From: an uncultured Emergencia sp.
GTDB taxonomy: Bacteria > Bacillota > Clostridia > Peptostreptococcales > Anaerovoracaceae
DNA length: 8,118 nt
Direction of reading: 5' to 3'
NCBI GenBank assembly: GCA_902476665.1
Contig: CABSEO010000072.1
Coordinates: forward strand, 1 to 8,118
Below the pieces are notes generated by a model. The model was not told where the DNA came from, searched no databases, and saw only the letters and a list, made by a program, of their open reading frames with translations. This document shows positions 3,515 to 8,118 of this stretch, piece after piece (position 1 is the first letter of the stretch; the number at the start of each line of letters is the position of its first letter). The position numbers were made by a program, and so were the translations under genes.

Positions 3515-5164
3515 ATGAATCGATTGAATAATAAAGACCAGATTTTTAAGGTCGCCATTTACCTGCGTTTATCAAAGGATGATGGCGACCTTTCAGTTTC
3601 TGAAAACGGAAAAGCAGAGAGTAATAGTATCCATAATCAGCGAGAGCTGCTGCATAACTTTTTGAAGCAGCATCCTGAGTTGGAGCTTTATGATGAATAT
3701 AAAGATGATGGATGGACAGGAACCAATTTTGACCGTCCGGGATTCAACCGTATGCTGGAGGATATTCGTCAGGGGAAAGTGACCTGTGTGGTTGTGAAGG
3801 ATCTGTCTCGATTTGGACGAGATTATATTGACTGCGGGAAGTATATTGAAAAAATATTCCCCCAGTTAGGGGTTCGGTTTATTTCTGTAAACGATAATTA
3901 TGACACGTTTGCTATGTCAAGCTCAGATAACATTGTAGTCCCGTTTAAAAATCTGATCAATGACAGTTATAGCCGAGATATATCCATTAAGGTACGGACG
4001 AATCTGGAAGTAAAACGCCGTCAGGGAGAATTTATTGGTAATTTTGCGGTCTATGGATATATGAAAGATCCAGATGATAAAAACCATCTGATTATTGACG
4101 AAACCGCTGCGGCAGTGGTCCGTGATATTTTCAAGTGGAAGATCGCAGGGTTAAGTCCGGGCAGCATCGCTGTCAGGCTGAATCAGCAGGGCGCACTATC
4201 CCCGATGGAGTATAAACGTTCCCAAGGGAGCAATTTTCAGTCACACTTTAAAAAAGGTACTACAGCAAAATGGAGTCATGTAGCTGTACGCAGGATTCTT
4301 CAAAATGAAATCTATACGGGGGTCCTGGTGCAGGGAAAGCGGACAACACCCAATCATAAGACAAAAAAAATAATTTATAGAAATAAGGAAGAATGGGTTC
4401 GGGTTGAGGATACCCATGAAGCGATTATCAGCCGCACACAATTCCATCTGGTGCAGGAACTTCTTCAGGAGGATACCAGAGCGGCAGAGGAAGATACAGC
4501 CGTCCATCCTTATTGTGGGCGTATTTTCTGTGGTGACTGCGGCGCTCCAGCAGTGCGCAAAACGGTTCGGTCGGGCAAAAAAGAATATGTGTATTATGTC
4601 TGCGGAAAAAATAAGTCGGATCGAAACCAGTGCAGCAAGCACAGCATACGGGAAGATGTTCTGGATATGGCGGTACTGGCAACCATCCGGCGGCAGATAG
4701 AAGTGATTCTGGATATGGATCGTGCGCTGCAGGATATGGAGCGGCTTGCGTGGGAAAGTTTTGAGATCAAGAAAAAAAACAATGAACTGCGCATGGGAAC
4801 CTATGAAGATTTCCAGGCGGGTATTCTGACCAGAGATGAGTTTGTCTCTGTGAAAAGTGAGTTTACGGCCCGGATCGCAGAGGGACAGAAGGCGATTGAC
4901 CGCTTGATACAGAGTAAAAGAGAGATCCAGCAAGGATTAAGCGAGCAGCAAGGCTGGCTGAACCAGTTTAAGGAATATGAAAATATTACCAGTATCACCC
5001 GAAGGGTTATTGTCAGTTTGGTAGAACGTATTTTGATTTTTGAAGGTAATGAAATCGAAGTAGTGTTCCGATACAAAGATCAGTTAGCGGATATTATGGC
5101 TTTCCTTGAAAACCAGGATGGGCAGACAAATATTGCCGCTGCTCCGAAATTGGAGGTGGTATAA
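3515..5164 (+). CDS. Large serine recombinase 1 of 3
   Basis: This 549-residue recombinase cuts and rejoins DNA through a serine-phosphate intermediate. The resolvase domain (about 12-165) carries YLRLS with nucleophile Ser20 and the arginine-rich KDLSRFGRDY (96-104). The recombinase domain follows (about 175-310), then a zinc ribbon with Cys339, Cys342, Cys363 and Cys373. Next comes a long charged helical region (about 395-485), the coiled-coil arm of this family, and a C-terminal strand-rich end. All core catalytic positions look intact. The start is ATG 3515, not the in-frame ATG 3500, because GAGGAG (3502-3507) lies 7 bases before 3515. The gene opens the three-recombinase operon; its last codons form the ribosome binding site of the next gene and its TAA abuts that gene's ATG. 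Which DNA site it recognises cannot be told from the sequence. Confidence 0.95.
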   Translation: MNRLNNKDQIFKVAIYLRLSKDDGDLSVSENGKAESNSIHNQRELLHNFLKQHPELELYDEYKDDGWTGTNFDRPGFNRMLEDIRQGKVTCVVVKDLSRFGRDYIDCGKYIEKIFPQLGVRFISVNDNYDTFAMSSSDNIVVPFKNLINDSYSRDISIKVRTNLEVKRRQGEFIGNFAVYGYMKDPDDKNHLIIDETAAAVVRDIFKWKIAGLSPGSIAVRLNQQGALSPMEYKRSQGSNFQSHFKKGTTAKWSHVAVRRILQNEIYTGVLVQGKRTTPNHKTKKIIYRNKEEWVRVEDTHEAIISRTQFHLVQELLQEDTRAAEEDTAVHPYCGRIFCGDCGAPAVRKTVRSGKKEYVYYVCGKNKSDRNQCSKHSIREDVLDMAVLATIRRQIEVILDMDRALQDMERLAWESFEIKKKNNELRMGTYEDFQAGILTRDEFVSVKSEFTARIAEGQKAIDRLIQSKREIQQGLSEQQGWLNQFKEYENITSITRRVIVSLVERILIFEGNEIEVVFRYKDQLADIMAFLENQDGQTNIAAAPKLEVV

Positions 5165-6874
5165 ATGGCAAGAACTTCTCGAAAAAACCAACCTATAATC
5201 GTACCGGAAGAAAAACCGGCGGCAGGCGAAGGTGTTTACCGTACCGGCATCTATCTTCGACTTTCTGTTGAGGATAATGGAAAAGAGGATGGGAACTCCA
5301 TGGAAAACCAGCAAAGTTTTTTGATGGAGTATGTATCCAGTAGACCCTATCTGGAATTAACGGATATTTATATGGATAACGGTTTTACAGGAACTGATTT
5401 TGAGCGGCCTGAGTTTAACCGTATGCTTGAGGATGCTAAGAAAGGAAGAATTAACTGCATCCTGGTCAAAGATTTGTCACGATTGGGCAGAAATTATGTG
5501 GAAGCGGGAGCCTATCTGGAAAAGGTGTTCCCGTTTCTCCATGTGCGCTTTATCGCTGTTAATGATAACTATGACAGTGAAATGCTGACATCCGGAGAAC
5601 AGCTGGGGGCGTCTTTAAAGAACATCATCAATGATATGTATGCCAAAGATATTTCCAGAAAGGTAGGTTCTGCATTAAAAGCAAAGCGTGTTCGCGGAGA
5701 TTATATTGGGAATTATGCGCCTTACGGCTATTTAAAAGATCCAGATAAGCCAAGTCGTCTGATTGTCGATCCGGACATTGCTCCAGTGGTAGTGGAAATT
5801 TTTGAAATGAGGGCGCAGGGCCAGGGGATTGCAACTATTGCACGCGCCCTGAATGAAAAAGGATATCCATCACCGGGGCGTCTTCGTTTTGAGCGGGGAA
5901 TTATTACCAACAATAATAAAAAGGGTAAGGATCTGCCTTGGAACAGACATGTTCTCCGAGATCTGCTCCGTAATATAGTTTATATCGGGGATTTAGCCCA
6001 AGGGCGCAGTACCCAGTGCTTATACAAAGGGATTCCATTTCATTGGACAAGCGAGGATGAATGGGATGTGGCAGAAAATACCCATGAACCCATTATTAGT
6101 GAGGACCTTTGGAATAAGGTCCAGAAAATAGAACAAGAGCGATCTGAAACTGTAAAGTCCAGTTTTGGGAAGTATGCGCATCTGCCTAAGAGAGAAAATC
6201 TTTATGGTTCACTGTTAAAGTGCGCAGATTGCGGGAGAGTCATTAAATATGTACGCTCCTTTGCCCAGAGCGGAAAACGTGCTTATTACAATTATAAGTG
6301 TCCGAAGAATATCGAACTTGGCGACAGCGCCTGCCCGAAGAAAAATATTCGGGCGGATGATCTGGATCAGGCAGTCCTTGAGATTTTGCGTAATCAGATG
6401 GAGGTTTTTGTGGATATCCGCAAGGTACTTCAGGATCTGGTAAAGCAGGAAAAGGAAAAGGCGAAGAAAGCGAACCCGAAAGCACAGCTGCAGGACATCC
6501 AAAAGGAGATCGAGCTTCAGAAAAATCGTTCTGCGGCGCTTTACATGGATTATAAAAAGGGTGTTCTGACACAGGACGAATATTTGTATGCAAAACAGAA
6601 ATATCAGGAAAAACTGAAGAAGTTAGAGCAGAAATACAAAGAGCTTCAACAGGTTCAGATTAAAACAGTAGAAGCATCACTGGGGGAAAAGCATTGGGAG
6701 AGGATCGTTTCAGAGTATTATAATGCTTCTAAACTGTCTAAAGAAATGGTTCATGCCATGGTAAAGGAAATTCGGCTGCATGCAGACAATCGTATTTCAG
6801 TGACATTTCTTTATATGAACGAATTTGAGGAGCTTATGCGTCAGTGCGAGCAGCTTAGGAAGGAGGTGGCATAA
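5152..6874 (+). repeat. Matching gene junctions in the recombinase operon
   Basis: The 3' ends of recombinases 1 and 2 are almost identical: GGAGGTGGTATAA (5152-5164) and GGAGGTGGCATAA (6862-6874), 12 of 13 bases. Each encodes the final Glu-Val residues and the stop and also supplies the ribosome binding site of the next gene. The coordinates span both copies; the bases between them are not repetitive. Confidence 0.8.
5165..6874 (+). CDS. Large serine recombinase 2 of 3
   Basis: This 569-residue member of the same family begins directly after the TAA of recombinase 1 (TAAATG), with GGAGG at 5152-5156 inside the upstream coding region. A basic N-terminal extension of about 25 residues precedes YLRLS, so the nucleophile is Ser34. 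KDLSRLGRNY is at 103-111, the recombinase domain at about 185-315, and the zinc ribbon uses Cys353, Cys356, Cys379 and Cys390. A very lysine/glutamate-rich coiled coil covers about 420-500, longer than in recombinase 1. It is clearly paralogous to its neighbours (FTGTDFERPEFNRMLED; VRFIAVNDNYDS) but diverged throughout, so it is no recent duplicate. It appears catalytically complete. In triplet systems the partners may act as hetero-oligomers; that is inference here. Confidence 0.95.
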   Translation: MARTSRKNQPIIVPEEKPAAGEGVYRTGIYLRLSVEDNGKEDGNSMENQQSFLMEYVSSRPYLELTDIYMDNGFTGTDFERPEFNRMLEDAKKGRINCILVKDLSRLGRNYVEAGAYLEKVFPFLHVRFIAVNDNYDSEMLTSGEQLGASLKNIINDMYAKDISRKVGSALKAKRVRGDYIGNYAPYGYLKDPDKPSRLIVDPDIAPVVVEIFEMRAQGQGIATIARALNEKGYPSPGRLRFERGIITNNNKKGKDLPWNRHVLRDLLRNIVYIGDLAQGRSTQCLYKGIPFHWTSEDEWDVAENTHEPIISEDLWNKVQKIEQERSETVKSSFGKYAHLPKRENLYGSLLKCADCGRVIKYVRSFAQSGKRAYYNYKCPKNIELGDSACPKKNIRADDLDQAVLEILRNQMEVFVDIRKVLQDLVKQEKEKAKKANPKAQLQDIQKEIELQKNRSAALYMDYKKGVLTQDEYLYAKQKYQEKLKKLEQKYKELQQVQIKTVEASLGEKHWERIVSEYYNASKLSKEMVHAMVKEIRLHADNRISVTFLYMNEFEELMRQCEQLRKEVA

Positions 6875-6879
6875 GAGCC

Positions 6880-8118
6880 GTGGAAGGCGCAGTTGCTTTA
6901 TATTTGAGACTTTCACAGGAAGATATGGACATCCGTAAAGGTGCAGCTAGAGATGAGAGCGATAGCATCCGTAGTCAAAGGATGATGTTAAGAACCTTTT
7001 TGAAGGGACACTCCGATTTGGTAGGCAGGCCGGTTCTGGAATTTGTTGATGATGGATATACAGGTACAAATTTTGAACGTCCCCAATTTCAGAAGATGAT
7101 GGAGCTGGTTCGGACAGGCGATATTTATTGTATCCTTGTAAAGGATCTGTCTCGCTTTGGAAGAAATTATCTGGAAGTTGGAGACTATCTGGAGCATTTG
7201 TTCCCATTTCTGGGTGTCCGGTTTATTGCGGTAAACGACCACTATGACAGCGACAACTTTATTGGAAGTACCGGCGGACTCGATGTGGCTTTCAGAAATT
7301 TGATCTATCAAAGATATAGTCAGGACCTTTCTGAGAAGGTTAAGGCAGGCAAGCATATCCGAATGGCAAGGGGGAAGCACATTACGGGCTGCCCTTATGG
7401 TTATAAAAAGAAGCCCGGCGTAAAAGACCAGATGATCATAGATCCTGAAACAGCACCTGTTGTCAAAGAAATCTTCCGGAGTATTATCAATGGAATGAAA
7501 ACGACAGAGGTTGCGGCGGCACTCAATGAGCGCAGGGTTATAACGCCTGCGGAATATAAAAAAATATCTCGCGACAGATTTACCAGCGAGCCTATGTGGA
7601 GCCATCAGGCCATCTTGCGTATCGTCAAAGACTATAAATATACAGGGGCTATGGTGAATTTTAAATGTGAAAGCAGGACAATTCGAGCGAAAACCTCATA
7701 CCGTAAGCCGCCGGAAGAATGGGTGATAACAGAAAATTGCCACGAACCTATTGTGTCACATGAAGAATATGAACTGGCAAATTCTAAAATCCGGAAGAAA
7801 TCTCCGTTTGAGCGGAAACATTCGGAAGGAAAAGACTGGGTGTATTATTGTGGCCATTGCGGCCGGAGATTGAGAAAGACACATGGGCTGGACGAATACT
7901 ATTCCTGCGCGACACAGCTATATCGTAAAGGTGCCATATGTACTTCAATCTTCTGGAGCAGAACTGATATCGAACAAGTTGTTCTGTCAGCATATAAGGC
8001 ACAGTTACAGCTAATGAATGAAAAATATCAGCAGAGGCAAAAAGAAATGCAGGAAGATCCGCTGATAGAATGCAGAAAGAGGCAGGCAGCTATTTCTGCT
8101 AAGCTGGCGCAATTCGAT
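6880..8118 (+). CDS. Large serine recombinase 3 of 3, 3' end missing
   Basis: An uninterrupted frame of 413 codons runs from GTG 6880 to the window end. YLRLS places the nucleophile at Ser12; GYTGTNFERPQF (59-70), KDLSRFGRNY (88-97) and VRFIAVNDHYDS (113-124) are intact. The recombinase domain covers about 165-300, with zinc-ribbon cysteines at 324, 327, 343 and 354, and the coiled coil begins at about 365. About 130-150 residues are probably missing. GTG 6880 is the only reasonable start: an in-frame stop lies at 6856-6858 and later starts would remove the catalytic serine. Its GGAGG (6862-6866) is 13 bases away, longer than normal, so translation may rely on coupling to the upstream gene and be lower. 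It has almost no N-terminal extension, unlike recombinase 2. Confidence 0.93.
   Translation, partial: MEGAVALYLRLSQEDMDIRKGAARDESDSIRSQRMMLRTFLKGHSDLVGRPVLEFVDDGYTGTNFERPQFQKMMELVRTGDIYCILVKDLSRFGRNYLEVGDYLEHLFPFLGVRFIAVNDHYDSDNFIGSTGGLDVAFRNLIYQRYSQDLSEKVKAGKHIRMARGKHITGCPYGYKKKPGVKDQMIIDPETAPVVKEIFRSIINGMKTTEVAAALNERRVITPAEYKKISRDRFTSEPMWSHQAILRIVKDYKYTGAMVNFKCESRTIRAKTSYRKPPEEWVITENCHEPIVSHEEYELANSKIRKKSPFERKHSEGKDWVYYCGHCGRRLRKTHGLDEYYSCATQLYRKGAICTSIFWSRTDIEQVVLSAYKAQLQLMNEKYQQRQKEMQEDPLIECRKRQAAISAKLAQFD

Larger units (their letters stand above)
1..8118 (+). mobile_element. Terminal region of an integrative mobile element (ICE-like)
   Basis: The whole window reads as accessory DNA: a ParM/ParR-like maintenance pair, an XRE repressor, a sigma-region-4-like protein, an HTH_16-type conjugative-transposon protein, a DUF6870-like protein and three tandem large serine recombinases, all on one strand. 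Serine recombinases usually sit next to one end of such an element, so the attachment site is expected just beyond the third recombinase, outside the window. No relaxase, type IV secretion gene or cargo gene is visible, so self-transfer cannot be judged here. The combination recalls Tn1549-like ICEs of Firmicutes. That placement is inference from gene content; no boundary, target gene or direct repeat of an insertion is visible. Confidence 0.75.

Noticed and set aside
4241..4933. 230-codon minus-strand ORF inside recombinase 1
   Set aside because: It is antisense to the zinc-ribbon and coiled-coil region of an intact gene, with no ribosome binding site or recognisable domain.
6988..7605. 205-codon minus-strand ORF inside recombinase 3
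   Set aside because: It lies wholly opposite a well-conserved recombinase coding frame, has no family features, and is a shadow of that gene.
1..8118. CRISPR arrays, tRNA, rRNA, insertion sequences
   Set aside because: No regularly spaced repeats, cloverleaf-like sequence, rRNA segment or DDE transposase was seen on either strand.

Overview
The window looks like one end of an integrative mobile element (an ICE, or a decayed derivative) from a low-to-mid G+C Gram-positive bacterium, most likely a gut Clostridia/Lachnospiraceae-type host. The evidence is the strong AGGAGG-type ribosome binding sites, the occasional GTG starts, the protein families and the extended -10 promoter. All supported genes are on the + strand. 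No host chromosomal gene, relaxase, coupling protein or cargo gene is visible, and both ends of the window cut through genes.

Layout. (1) 2-1208: the 3' part of a ParM/StbA-like actin-family ATPase and a ParR-like ribbon-helix-helix adaptor, which together form a segregation or maintenance pair. (2) 1378-1716: an XRE-family repressor-like protein, closed by a clear intrinsic terminator. (3) 1717-2130: 414 bases without an established gene. They hold a 40-codon ORF with a strong ribosome binding site, a second strong terminator-like hairpin, a three-codon mini-ORF and mutually exclusive hairpins just before the next gene. This looks like a regulated leader. (4) 2131-2723: a sigma-70 region-4-like protein whose stop overlaps the start of a short HTH_16-like protein (conjugative-transposon type). 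(5) 2724-3145: about 420 bases that look empty at first but can be read as four small ORFs. Each overlaps its neighbour by 4 bases (ATGA or TTGA) or is separated by exactly 4 bases, so that 2131-3370 contains no gap above 4 bases. (6) 3146-3370: a 74-residue DUF6870-like protein. (7) 3515-8118: three tandem large serine recombinases (549, 569 and at least 413 residues) behind an extended -10 promoter. The third runs off the window.

Working together (inference): the recombinases would excise and integrate the element, ParM/ParR would keep an excised copy from being lost, and the XRE protein, the sigma-like protein and the HTH_16 protein would control the switch between states. Tandem triplets of serine integrases are known in some Tn1549-like ICEs, so the triplet is a known kind of arrangement whose division of labour is poorly understood. 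The least explained parts are the leader before the sigma-like gene and the ladder of coupled small ORFs after it.
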